Source: Phycisphaerae bacterium | GTDB lineage: Bacteria > Planctomycetota > Phycisphaerae > Phycisphaerales > SM1A02 | Reading direction: 5' to 3' | Length of the DNA: 64,000 nucleotides | Assembly (NCBI GenBank): GCA_002862305.1 | Contig: PKCS01000053.1 | Coordinates: 41,611-105,610, forward strand | Shown: one piece after another, positions 25,393 to 33,384 of the stretch | Position numbering within the stretch: the stretch's first letter is position 1 | Layout of the letters: every line of letters starts with the position of its first letter | Translations under genes and position numbers: made by a program | Notes under the pieces: model-generated | Databases searched by the model: none | What the model saw: the letters and a program-made list of their open reading frames with translations, nothing else | Told to the model about the DNA's origin: nothing

Positions 25393-26573
25393 CGGAAGGC
25401 CTGGATGCCCGTCAGCCAGCGCCCGAGGGCGAGGCGGTGGATGTCCCGGGTCCCCTCGTAGGTGGCGACGCTCTCCAGGTTGATCATGTGGCGCATCGAG
25501 GCGAATTCATCGAGGATCCCCACCCCGCCGAGGAGCTCCCTCGCGGTTCGCGCAACCAGCTGGGCGGTCTCGACGTTCGCCTGCTTGGCGAGCGAGATCT
25601 GCTCGCCGGTGGCCTCCCCGGCCTCGAAGAGCTCGGACAGCCGGGCGGCGAGGGCCTGGCCACGAGTCAGCTCGGTGAGCATCGAGGCCAGCTTGTCCTG
25701 CACCAGCTGGTAGGAGGCGAGCTGGCGGTCGAAGGCGGTCCGGGTCCCCGCGTAGGCCAGTGCCTCGTCGAGGCAGGCCTCCGCGGCACCCAGCACCCCC
25801 CAGACGATCCCGAAGCGGGCCTGGTCGAGGCAGGTCAGCGGGGCACGCAGCCCGATCTCGGACCCGGGCAGGAGTCCGTCCCGCGGAACGCGTACCGCGT
25901 CGAGGGTGATCGTGCAGGTCCGACCGCACCTCAGCGAGTACTTGTTGTCCATGGGGATCGCGTGGTAGCCGGCCGCGGAGGTGTCGACCAGGAAGCCGCG
26001 GATGCCCTTGGGGTCCCCGTGGTCGGTGGTCTGCGCCCAGATCACCGCACGGTGCGCGATGTCCGCGTTGCCGATCCACTTCTTGGTGCCGTCGATGATC
26101 CAGTCGTCGCCGTCGCGACGTGCGGTGGTGTCCATCCCCCCGGGATTCGAGCCGGCCGAGGGCTCGCTGAGCCCGAAGCATCCCAGCAGTTCGCCCCGGG
26201 CCATCGCGGGCAGGCACTCCGTGCGCTGCGCATCGTCCCCGAACAGGCTGATCGCCTTCATCGCGAGGGACCCCTGCACCGAGGCGAAGGTCCGGAGTCC
26301 CGAATCGCCACGTTCGAGTTCACGCATGGCGATGCCGGTGGCACGCGCGGACCGTCCCGGGCATCCGGGTGCCGAAAGCGAGGTGCCGAGCACCCCGAGA
26401 CGGCCCAGTTCGGGGAAGAGGTCCCCCGGCATCGAGCCCTGGCTCCAGAATTCGTTGACCCGGGGAAGGAACGCATCGTCCACCCAGCCCCGGACCCGGT
26501 CGCGGAGCTCGCACTCATCCTGGGTCAGGAGCTCGTCGAAGCGATAGATGTCGTGGCGTGGATCCGGGCTCAT
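25389..26573 (-). CDS. gcdH: Acyl-CoA dehydrogenase, glutaryl-CoA dehydrogenase type
   Basis: 394 residues. MRELERGDSGLRTFASVQG and TYEGTRDIHRLALGRWLTG closely follow glutaryl-CoA dehydrogenase, with the catalytic Glu in the Y-E-G-T block near the C terminus. FAD-binding stretches CFGLSEPSAGSNPGGM and WIGNADIAHRAVIWA are present. It would oxidise and decarboxylate glutaryl-CoA to crotonyl-CoA in lysine/tryptophan breakdown and pass electrons to ETF. ATG 26573 fits the family N terminus. Confidence 0.9.
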   Translation of the reverse strand: MSPDPRHDIYRFDELLTQDECELRDRVRGWVDDAFLPRVNEFWSQGSMPGDLFPELGRLGVLGTSLSAPGCPGRSARATGIAMRELERGDSGLRTFASVQGSLAMKAISLFGDDAQRTECLPAMARGELLGCFGLSEPSAGSNPGGMDTTARRDGDDWIIDGTKKWIGNADIAHRAVIWAQTTDHGDPKGIRGFLVDTSAAGYHAIPMDNKYSLRCGRTCTITLDAVRVPRDGLLPGSEIGLRAPLTCLDQARFGIVWGVLGAAEACLDEALAYAGTRTAFDRQLASYQLVQDKLASMLTELTRGQALAARLSELFEAGEATGEQISLAKQANVETAQLVARTARELLGGVGILDEFASMRHMINLESVATYEGTRDIHRLALGRWLTGIQAFR

Positions 26574-26650
26574 GGGCACAGTGTAGGCGTTCGGCGTATC
26601 ATCGACCCGAGGGGGACCCGCGGTCCCCCAACGCATGGGAGGCACCCCCG

Positions 26651-27403
26651 GTGACGCACGAGGCCGCGACCTACCAGCCACACCACCTGCGGCGGATCCT
26701 GATCCGGGTGGCCGCGGTGGTCGGGTGCATCGGGCTGGTGGCGGTGCTTGGCTACTTCTTCGGGCAGTACGTCGTCCAGTTCGAGGGTTGGGTGAGGTCG
26801 CTCGGGGTCTGGGGCCCCGTGATCTTCGTGGTCGCCTTCCTCGTCCTGACCGGGCTGCAGGTCCCGGAATCCGTCCTCGCGGTGGCGGCCGGCGCCTGCT
26901 TCGGCCTGGCGGAGGGGATCGGCCTCACCATCGGGGTCAACTTCGTCGGTGCGCTGCTCTGGTTCCTGGTGGCACGGCACCTGCTCCGAGGGGTGGTCAA
27001 CACCTTCCTCGCCAAGCATCCCAAGCTCAACGCGATCGAGCAGGCGACCGCCAGCCAGGGATTCAAGCTGATGCTGCTGCTGCGACTGGGGCCCTTCAGC
27101 TACGGGTTCCTCAACCTCGCCCTCGGGGTCAGCAGCGTGCGAATCAAGCCCTACCTGCTCGCGCTGGTGGGGGTCATCCCCGGCAACGTGGCGACGGTCT
27201 ACTTCGGATCCCTCGCGACCCATGTCGCCAAGCGCTCGGTCAAGGGCGCCTCGATGGACAACCTGAGCGACCTGCACTTCGTTCTGATGGGGTTCGGATT
27301 CCTCGTGACCCTGGTGGTGGTGGTGGTCATCGCCCACGTCGCGCGCCACACCCTCAAGAAGTACGAGCTGGAGCATCCGCTCCCGGCGCCCGGGGCTCAC
27401 TGA
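26651..27403 (+). CDS. TVP38/TMEM64 (VTT/DedA-like) membrane protein
   Basis: 250 residues from GTG, chosen because GGGAGG (26637-26642) lies 8 nt upstream. It has one N-terminal helix, a VTT domain (QVPESVLAVAAGACFGLAEG, then RLGPFSYGFLNLALG and GVIPGNVATVYFGS) and a C-terminal helix. Members are inner-membrane proteins thought to scramble or transport lipids. Its stop overlaps the convergent ThuA gene by 7 nt. Confidence 0.9.
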   Translation: MTHEAATYQPHHLRRILIRVAAVVGCIGLVAVLGYFFGQYVVQFEGWVRSLGVWGPVIFVVAFLVLTGLQVPESVLAVAAGACFGLAEGIGLTIGVNFVGALLWFLVARHLLRGVVNTFLAKHPKLNAIEQATASQGFKLMLLLRLGPFSYGFLNLALGVSSVRIKPYLLALVGVIPGNVATVYFGSLATHVAKRSVKGASMDNLSDLHFVLMGFGFLVTLVVVVVIAHVARHTLKKYELEHPLPAPGAH

Positions 27404-28320
27404 CCGGATGGAGGCGACTTCGAGTCGGAGGCCGGTCCGGCCGGGGTGTCCGGATCACCGGGATCCGGTTCGGCGGGGCCGGCATCCCCAGCACCACCGG
27501 GGTCCTCTCCGCGGGGCTTCGGCGGGTCGTCGCTGGCGCGATCCAGCCAGCGGACCGCCCCCGCGAGGTGGGCACGGAAGGCGGGCTCCGAGAACGATTC
27601 GTTGGTGTGCCCCCCACCGGTGTAGAGGGACCGACCACGGTCGATCTCGTGGCACCAGGCGATGGGGTGGTCGCCCTGCATCCCGCCTCCGATGTAGGTC
27701 GACTCGTCGACGCGGGCGAGCACCGTGACGTGCGGGCGCGGGTTCATGCGATAGGTGTACCACTCGTCCTGCCGTCGCCAGAGCCCGGGAAGCATCCGGG
27801 TCGCGGGATGCTCCCGGTCCTCCACCACGACCACCGCCTCCTGGATGGCGGGATGGGACTTGAAGTAGGCGCCGACCAGCTCCTCGTAGAACGGCCAGTC
27901 GTACTCGGTGTCCGCGGCGGCGTGGACCCCCAGCCAGCCGCCTCCCCGGCGGAACCAGGCCTCGAAGGCGGCTTCGTGGGCAGGATCCAGGACGTCCCCG
28001 GTGGTGTTCATGAACACCACGACGTCGATCCCCGCCAGGGTCTCCGGGTCGAAGACCCCGGGATCCTCGGTGGCGATCACCTCGTAGCCGAGCTCCCCGC
28101 CGATCGAGCGCATGCATTCGACGCCCGCCGGGATCGAGCCATGCCGGAACCCCTCGGTGCGCGAGAACACGAGGAGGCGGGGGCGGGGCGCCTCGACCAC
28201 TTCCGCCCCGGTGGTGGACGGGGTGGGTTCGGGATCCTGGGCCGTGACGATCGCCGCGACGCCCCGAGGGAGGGGAAGGAGAAGGGCGAGGAGCAGGATG
28301 GATGCGGGACGGATGGACAT
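27397..28320 (-). CDS. Secreted ThuA-like domain protein
   Basis: 307 residues. The signal peptide (ASILLLALLLPLPRGVAA) is followed by a class I glutamine amidotransferase-like ThuA domain: LLVFSRTEGFRHGSIPAG at its start, VVVFMNTTGDVLD, GGGWLGVHAAADTEYDWPFY, HPATRMLP and a C-terminal YTGGGHTNESF. The C-terminal ~45 residues are Pro/Asp/Gly-rich and look disordered. ThuA proteins are abundant in planctomycetes and linked to sugar metabolism, but the reaction is unknown. Confidence 0.9.
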   Translation of the reverse strand: MSIRPASILLLALLLPLPRGVAAIVTAQDPEPTPSTTGAEVVEAPRPRLLVFSRTEGFRHGSIPAGVECMRSIGGELGYEVIATEDPGVFDPETLAGIDVVVFMNTTGDVLDPAHEAAFEAWFRRGGGWLGVHAAADTEYDWPFYEELVGAYFKSHPAIQEAVVVVEDREHPATRMLPGLWRRQDEWYTYRMNPRPHVTVLARVDESTYIGGGMQGDHPIAWCHEIDRGRSLYTGGGHTNESFSEPAFRAHLAGAVRWLDRASDDPPKPRGEDPGGAGDAGPAEPDPGDPDTPAGPASDSKSPPSGQ

Positions 28321-28438
28321 GTCGTGGGGATCCTCCGGGCGTGTCGTCGCGCTGTGGACGGGCGGCCCCGTGCAGGCCGTGCTGCGAACCAGTCTAGGGT
28401 CTCGGCGGGGTCCGGGGGACCCACTGCCCCAATGAACA

Positions 28439-28467
28439 AGCTGGCGCAGCCCGGGGCTGCGCCAGCT
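28439..28467 (-). terminator. Terminator of the Flp pilin gene
   Basis: AGCTGGCGCAGCC (28439-28451) pairs perfectly over 13 bp with GGCTGCGCCAGCT (28455-28467) around CGG. It lies 48 nt past the pilin stop; TTGTTCATT follows on the minus strand. Confidence 0.7.
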
Positions 28468-28514
28468 CGATGTACTCGTCGGAGGAGCGTCGACTCAGGC
28501 CGACGCGCCGGCGA

Positions 28515-28739
28515 TCACTCGCCGCCGCCGCCGCCGCCGATGCCACTACTGCCAGCGGCGCCCGTGGCGTCGTTGTCGATGGAGAGGCGTTCCTCGATCT
28601 TGCCGAACTGCTCGATCTGGCCGTCACGAAGGAGTGCGACCGCGCCGATGCTGCCCGCACCCATCACGAGGGATACGACCGCGTACTCGGAGGCGATGGC
28701 GCCACGCTCGTCGCGAAGGAAGTTGATGATGCTCTTCAT
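28515..28739 (-). CDS. flp: Flp/Fap-type pilin precursor
   Basis: 74 residues. The short basic leader MKSIINFLRDERG ends at the processing glycine; after it A-I-A-S-E-Y places Glu at +5 and Tyr at +6, the class IVb Flp signature. A hydrophobic helix (VVSLVMGAGSIGAVALL) follows. The tail is rich in Gly, with six glycines near the end, unusual for Flp pilins. It is the major subunit candidate of the Tad pilus encoded just upstream and is bracketed by its own promoter and terminator. GGAG lies about 9 nt before the ATG. Confidence 0.9.
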   Translation of the reverse strand: MKSIINFLRDERGAIASEYAVVSLVMGAGSIGAVALLRDGQIEQFGKIEERLSIDNDATGAAGSSGIGGGGGGE

Positions 28740-28821
28740 TGGGGATTCTCCAGTTCTGGATTGCTTGGTCCGGGCCCGGACATCGAACCGCACCGGTTTC
28801 GAATGACCCGTCCACAAATCG

Positions 28822-28850
28822 AAGGTAAACCAGCAATCAGGGGTCGTCAA
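28822..28850 (-). promoter_or_regulatory. Putative promoter of the Flp pilin gene
   Basis: On the minus strand TTGACG (28850-28845) and TACCTT (28827-28822) are exactly 17 bp apart, placing the transcript start near 28815 and giving a leader of about 75 nt. The -35 box begins 5 nt after the terminator of the tad transcript. Confidence 0.5.
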
Positions 28851-28854
28851 CAGG

Positions 28855-28874
28855 AAAAAACGCCCCTCGGGGCG
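28855..28874 (-). terminator. Intrinsic terminator ending the tad operon transcript
   Basis: CGCCCC-GA-GGGGCG followed by TTTTTT on the minus strand (stem 28874-28861, T-run 28860-28855), about 160 nt past the tadD stop. The interval 28875-29033 between tadD and this hairpin holds no gene that I can see. Confidence 0.7.
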
Positions 28875-29033
28875 ATTGGATGCCCCCCTGATCGTGAAAC
28901 AGGTCACGACCCGTGAGGATCAGGCTCGCGGGTTATCGAGACCATGGACGCCGGGAGTGCGGTCACTCCCATAATCGGGACGCCTGAGGACCGTCACCTG
29001 CGAAGTGGAAACCGGCCGGAAGCAGGTGGCGAT

Positions 29034-29672
29034 TCACTGTGGCAGCTGGGCCGCGATCGCCCGATCGCTCTCGGCACGTTCGAGGTCCCCCCGGGATTCC
29101 GCCAGAATAGCGACGTTCCCATGGGCCTCGGCCGCGGGGATGACCTCGCGATACAGCAGGACCGCCTCGTCGTAGCGCCCCTGGAGAGCACGGACCATCG
29201 CCAGGTTCGCGGTGTACGCGGCGTCCTCGCGATCAAGTTCCCGGGCGCGATTGAAGGAGGCGGAAGCCGCGTCGAAGTCCTCGGTGACCACGAAGCACAT
29301 GCCGAGGTCGTTGTGCATCATCGCGTCCCCGGGGCAGTCCCGAAGCCCGTTCTGCAGCAGCACGATCGCCTCGGTCGAGCGACCGTCCTTGAGCAGCAGC
29401 TCGGCGAGCTCCACGTACGCGGGCGAGAACTCGGGGTACTCGACCACTGCTCGGCGGAGGATGTACTCGGCCTCCTCGAGCCTCCCCTGCGACTTGAGCA
29501 CCCGCCCGGTCAGCACGATGGTGGTCGGTTCCGGATCGCGGAGCTCCCCGCCCTCGAAGTAGGAGCGGTTCGGGTCGAGTTTCGAGGGATCGCTGGCGCA
29601 GCCGCCGAGCAGCCAGGCGAACGCGGCCAGCAAGGCGGCCGGGCCAAGGATTCGTGCGGTGGATGCAGGCAT
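29034..29672 (-). CDS. tadD: TPR lipoprotein TadD-like
   Basis: 212 residues. A signal peptide with lipobox L-L-G-G-C is followed by at least four tetratricopeptide repeats (GRLEEAEYILRRAVVEYPEF, STEAIVLLQNGLRDCPGD, DFDAASASFNRARELDRED, GRYDEAVLLYREV). Position as the last gene of the tad transcript and the architecture match TadD, the outer-membrane-associated lipoprotein needed for Flp pilus assembly. Its ATG overlaps the previous stop by 1 nt (TGATG). Confidence 0.85.
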   Translation of the reverse strand: MPASTARILGPAALLAAFAWLLGGCASDPSKLDPNRSYFEGGELRDPEPTTIVLTGRVLKSQGRLEEAEYILRRAVVEYPEFSPAYVELAELLLKDGRSTEAIVLLQNGLRDCPGDAMMHNDLGMCFVVTEDFDAASASFNRARELDREDAAYTANLAMVRALQGRYDEAVLLYREVIPAAEAHGNVAILAESRGDLERAESDRAIAAQLPQ

Positions 29673-30262
29673 CAGGATCCTCCTTCAAGCGGGGTGTCCA
29701 TGGGCTGGACCAGGCGACCGTCGTCCGAGTAGGGATCGCCGCTCCGGAGGGAACCGGCTCCCTTCAGCGATTCGGCACGGATCCTCCGTGCGTCGGAGGC
29801 GGGGAGTCCCGCCCCCCCGGGGGTGCCATCGGTGATCGCCAGCTCGTCGTCCGCCACCCCCTGGCGCTGCATGAGCTCCCGGACCACCTTGACGCGGGCC
29901 GCGTAGAGTTCGGGGCCGGCCGAGCCCGGACGCACGCTGAGCTCCCAGTCGGACCCCCGGTAGTGCCGGGCCATGGTCAGGGCGTCACGCCGCCCGACCA
30001 CCGTGAGTCGGCTGCCTCCGGCCTCGAAGTGGTAGTCGTAGAGGATCCGCTGGGTGATCACCGCGTTGTCGACCGAGTGTGCGAGGGGCGCCTCGACCGC
30101 CCACCGATCGATCCGGTTGAGCTCGTCACGCTGCAGCGCGGTGGCCGACGCCGGCTGCCCGGACCGGTTCTTCCGGTCGCCGTCGCAGCCGGCGAACCCG
30201 ATCACCAGCGGCAACGCCAGCATCGACGCGAGAAGGCGGGATTGTCCTGTGCATCTGTTCAT
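29672..30262 (-). CDS. Lipoprotein of the tad locus, possibly CpaD-like
   Basis: 196 residues. A lipobox (I-G-F-A-G-C) is followed by a region with DNAVITQRILYDYHFEAG and then GGSRLTVVGRRDALTMARHY, Y-A-A-R-V-K-V-V-R-E-L-M, close in style to CpaD/OmpA-like domains that count back periplasmic repeats. The position between TadC and TadD favours a pilus-assembly lipoprotein. It overlaps the upstream tadC by 4 nt (ATGA). The CpaD label is an inference. Confidence 0.65.
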   Translation of the reverse strand: MNRCTGQSRLLASMLALPLVIGFAGCDGDRKNRSGQPASATALQRDELNRIDRWAVEAPLAHSVDNAVITQRILYDYHFEAGGSRLTVVGRRDALTMARHYRGSDWELSVRPGSAGPELYAARVKVVRELMQRQGVADDELAITDGTPGGAGLPASDARRIRAESLKGAGSLRSGDPYSDDGRLVQPMDTPLEGGS

Positions 30263-31116
30263 TGGAGCTCCGAGAAGGCACGTAGGGTGACGATGATGAA
30301 CGGGACGACGCTGACCAGGAGCATCGCCGGAAGCATGAGCAGGCTGATCGGCAGCAGGGCCTTGATGCTCGACTGGTGCGCGCGTTCCTCCATGCCGCGC
30401 GCATAGTCCTGGCGCATCGATTCCGCCTGCGACCGAAAGGTGTCCGAGAGCCCGGCGCCGAAGCGCTCGGACTGCGAGAGCATCGAGGCCAGGGCCGCGG
30501 CGTCCCCCACCCCGGTGCGCTCGGCCATCTCCGTGAGGGCCCGTTCCCGGGACTCACCCAGGCGGACCTCCAGCGAGACCAGTTGCATCTCCTCCGCGAG
30601 CGCCGGGCTCACGCCCTGCATCTGCTCCTGGACCGAGTCCCAGGCCTCGTCCACCGACTGCCCGGCGGAGGTCGACACGTGCATCATGTCGAGCATCAGC
30701 GGCATCGCGTCACCGACCTCGGTGCGGCGCGCCTGCCAGCGGGCTTCGACCACCAGTTGCGGGAAGCGCGAGAGAAGGAAGGCACCGGCCGCGGCGAAGG
30801 CCACGATGCCGAACGGGCCGAGCTGGATCCAGTTGGCGGCAAGCACCCCGAGGATGCCGCCCGCGAACGCCGCGGCCACCGTGATCGAGGTGTAGTGGAT
30901 GGCGGCATTGGCCTCGAAGAACCCCGCGGAGGCCAGCCACTGCTTCAGCCTCGGACCGGCGAGCCCGAGCCCGGCGCCCGAGGAATTCCCGAAGCGGCCA
31001 CCGATCGAGCCGCCCGGCCGGCGACGGGTGGGGTCGGTGTTCCACACCGCGAGGAACGCCAGGACACAGGCTCCGAAGGCGATCAGCGCCGCGAGCAGCT
31101 GGGTGGTGGGAGTCAC
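30259..31116 (-). CDS. tadC: Tad pilus inner-membrane platform protein TadC
   Basis: 285 residues from GTG 31116, which overlaps the tadB stop by 4 nt (GTGA). One N-terminal helix, a T2SF (GspF-like) domain with MPLMLDMMHVSTSAGQSVDEAW and GVGDAAALASMLSQSERFGAG, and two C-terminal helices (ALLPISLLMLPAMLLVSVVP) match TadC. With TadB it forms the inner-membrane platform that works with the TadA ATPase to assemble the pilus. Confidence 0.93.
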   Translation of the reverse strand: MTPTTQLLAALIAFGACVLAFLAVWNTDPTRRRPGGSIGGRFGNSSGAGLGLAGPRLKQWLASAGFFEANAAIHYTSITVAAAFAGGILGVLAANWIQLGPFGIVAFAAAGAFLLSRFPQLVVEARWQARRTEVGDAMPLMLDMMHVSTSAGQSVDEAWDSVQEQMQGVSPALAEEMQLVSLEVRLGESRERALTEMAERTGVGDAAALASMLSQSERFGAGLSDTFRSQAESMRQDYARGMEERAHQSSIKALLPISLLMLPAMLLVSVVPFIIVTLRAFSELQ

Positions 31117-32078
31117 GTGGCCACCTCCTCGTACTGCCGGTCGATCCTGGAGAACCTCTGCACGACGAGCATCCCGGCGATCAGGAGCATGAGGGAGCCC
31201 ACCAGCAGGAGCCGCCCCAGCGGATCCCCGAAGATGAAGTCGGCGTATCGCTGGGAATAGTTCGAGAAGACCAGCACGATGATGAATGGCACCAGCATCA
31301 GCAACTGGGCACTCAGGCGGGCGTCGGCGGTCAGCGCCCGACCGCGACGACGAAGCACCATCCGCTCGACGATCGTGTCGCACAGTCGGTCGATCGATTC
31401 GGTGAGGTTGCCGCCTGCCTCCATCTGGACCAGCAGGGCGGTCCCGAATGCGCGCATCTCCATCGTCTCGCTGCGCAGGAGCACGTTCCGCACGGCGTCA
31501 CCCAGCGATTCCCCGAGGGACTCGCGCTGGAGGACCTGGACGAACTGGTCCCCCAGGGGAGCCGGCACCCGTTCCGCCAGCACCCTGATGACCCCGGAGA
31601 TCGGATGTCCGGCCCGGAGCGAACGACTGGCCAGGCGCAGGCAGCTGACGCACTGCTCCTCGAGCACCGCACGCCGGCGCGATGCCCGGATCCGAAGCAC
31701 CAGCGCCACCAGGCCCGCGATCAGGGCGAGGACCAGCACCGCGGCCACCAGGCTGCGACTCAAGAGCAGGGTGAAGACGAAGACCAGCCCGACCAGCATC
31801 GTGCCCTGGTAGATGAAGGCCTTGGGCACCTCGCCCGAACGCCTCGGGGAGAGCAGCCCCCCGATCCCCCTGCCACCCATCACGGGGGCGGCGGGCACCC
31901 TGATCTCCACTTCCCTGCCATCCACCCAGGTCCGGATGGGACGGCCCTCGGCGTCCGCGTGGCGGGCGGTAGCGAGGTTCAGGAGCACCACCACGAAGAG
32001 CCACAGGGAGGCCAGGAACCCGAAGACCGCCAGCGGCACCAGCAGCCAGTGGCCGGGAATGAATCCATCAAGTCCCAT
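31113..32078 (-). CDS. tadB: Tad pilus inner-membrane platform protein TadB
   Basis: 321 residues. Membrane helices lie near the N terminus and at about 90-135. The T2SF domain (CLRLASRSLRAGHPISGVIRVLAE, MRAFGTALLVQMEAGGNLTES) is followed by two C-terminal helices. ATG 32078 has GGGAGG 7 nt upstream and overlaps the tadA end by 11 nt. Confidence 0.93.
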   Translation of the reverse strand: MGLDGFIPGHWLLVPLAVFGFLASLWLFVVVLLNLATARHADAEGRPIRTWVDGREVEIRVPAAPVMGGRGIGGLLSPRRSGEVPKAFIYQGTMLVGLVFVFTLLLSRSLVAAVLVLALIAGLVALVLRIRASRRRAVLEEQCVSCLRLASRSLRAGHPISGVIRVLAERVPAPLGDQFVQVLQRESLGESLGDAVRNVLLRSETMEMRAFGTALLVQMEAGGNLTESIDRLCDTIVERMVLRRRGRALTADARLSAQLLMLVPFIIVLVFSNYSQRYADFIFGDPLGRLLLVGSLMLLIAGMLVVQRFSRIDRQYEEVAT

Positions 32079-33384
32079 CGGGCACCTCCCCCGCGATCTC
32101 GTCGGCATGGAGTCGCCGGGCCTCGAAGGCACCCTCGGGGAAGCCGACCCCGAAGGTGCGGAGCCGTGCCAGCAGCGCGGGACGGCAGCCCGTCGCCTCG
32201 TAGTAGCCGAGCCCGGACTCCGCGCCCCGTCCCTCGGCGTCGAGGGCGAAGCGGAAGATGTCCTCGATCTGGGCGGCCCCCCCCTCGAGCGGTCGGACCT
32301 CCGAGATGGAGGTCACCTTGCGAAGCCCGGAGCCGAGCCGCTCGACCTGGACCACGAGGTCGATCGCGGACCCGACGTACTCGCGCATCACGGTCACCGG
32401 CACGTCCATGCCGGCCATGCAGAGCATGCTCTCCAGGCGACGGAAGGCGTCGACCGGGCCGTTCGCGTGCATGGTGGTCATCGATCCGCTGTGGCCGCTG
32501 TTCATGGCCTGCAGCATGTCGAACGCCTCCTCGCCCCGGCATTCGCCCACCAGGATCCGGTCGGGGCGCATGCGCAACGCGTTGCGCACCGCGTCCCGGG
32601 TGGTGATCTCCCCCGCGCCCTCGACGTTGGGGGGCCGGGTCTCGAGGCGGACCACGTGTTCCTGGAGCAGCTTCAGTTCGGCGGCGTCCTCGATCGTGAC
32701 CACCCGCTCGTCGGCCGAGATGCTGGCGCTCAGTGCGTTCAGGAGGGTCGTCTTCCCGGCCCCGGACCCCCCGCTGATGATGACGTTCATCCGCCAGCGC
32801 ACGCAGACCTCGAGGAATTCGGCCATCTCGGGACAGAGCATCCTCCGCTGGACCAGGTCCTCGAGCGAGAAGGAGTGGCTCAGGAACCGTCGGATGCTGA
32901 GCGACGGACCGTCGAGCGCCACGGGATGCATGACCGCGTTGACCCGGGATCCGTCGGGCAGTCGGGCATCCACCATGGGGGAGCTCTCGTCGAGGCGGCG
33001 ACCGGAGTGGCGGACGATGCGGCGGATCACGTTGAGCAGGTGGTCGTCGTCGCGGAAGCGAAGCGGGACCTTCTCGATCTTGCCGTTGCGCTCGACGAAG
33101 ATCTGCTCGGGACCGTTGACGAGGATGTCCGAGACCTCCTCATCGTCCATCAGGGACTGGAGGGGCCCGAGCCCGAAGACCTCGTCGAGGATCTCCCGCA
33201 CCAGGCGGTCACGATCCGCGGGATCGAGCTTCCGGTCCATGGAGGCGACCATCGAACGGACCCGCCGCTCGCACTCGAGCTCCAACGCGGGTTGGTCGAG
33301 CTTGTTCGCCCGGTTGAGATCGAGGGTCTCCAGCAGCTGCTGGTGGACGAGGACCCGGATCGTGTCGTGGGGATCCGCCGTCAA
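32068..33384 (-). CDS. tadA: Tad pilus assembly ATPase TadA/CpaF
   Basis: 438 residues. An N-terminal domain (LGPLQSLMDDEEVSDILVNG) precedes the secretion ATPase core with Walker A SGGSGAGKTT (about 205-212), the Asp box MRPDRILVGECRGEEAFDML and the His box SGSMTTMHANG. It powers pilus extension. TTG 33384 is the likely start: it overlaps the secretin stop (TTGA) and has GAGGTGA immediately upstream. The first in-frame ATG would lie 117 nt inside the secretin gene. Confidence 0.95.
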   Translation of the reverse strand: MTADPHDTIRVLVHQQLLETLDLNRANKLDQPALELECERRVRSMVASMDRKLDPADRDRLVREILDEVFGLGPLQSLMDDEEVSDILVNGPEQIFVERNGKIEKVPLRFRDDDHLLNVIRRIVRHSGRRLDESSPMVDARLPDGSRVNAVMHPVALDGPSLSIRRFLSHSFSLEDLVQRRMLCPEMAEFLEVCVRWRMNVIISGGSGAGKTTLLNALSASISADERVVTIEDAAELKLLQEHVVRLETRPPNVEGAGEITTRDAVRNALRMRPDRILVGECRGEEAFDMLQAMNSGHSGSMTTMHANGPVDAFRRLESMLCMAGMDVPVTVMREYVGSAIDLVVQVERLGSGLRKVTSISEVRPLEGGAAQIEDIFRFALDAEGRGAESGLGYYEATGCRPALLARLRTFGVGFPEGAFEARRLHADEIAGEVPDGT

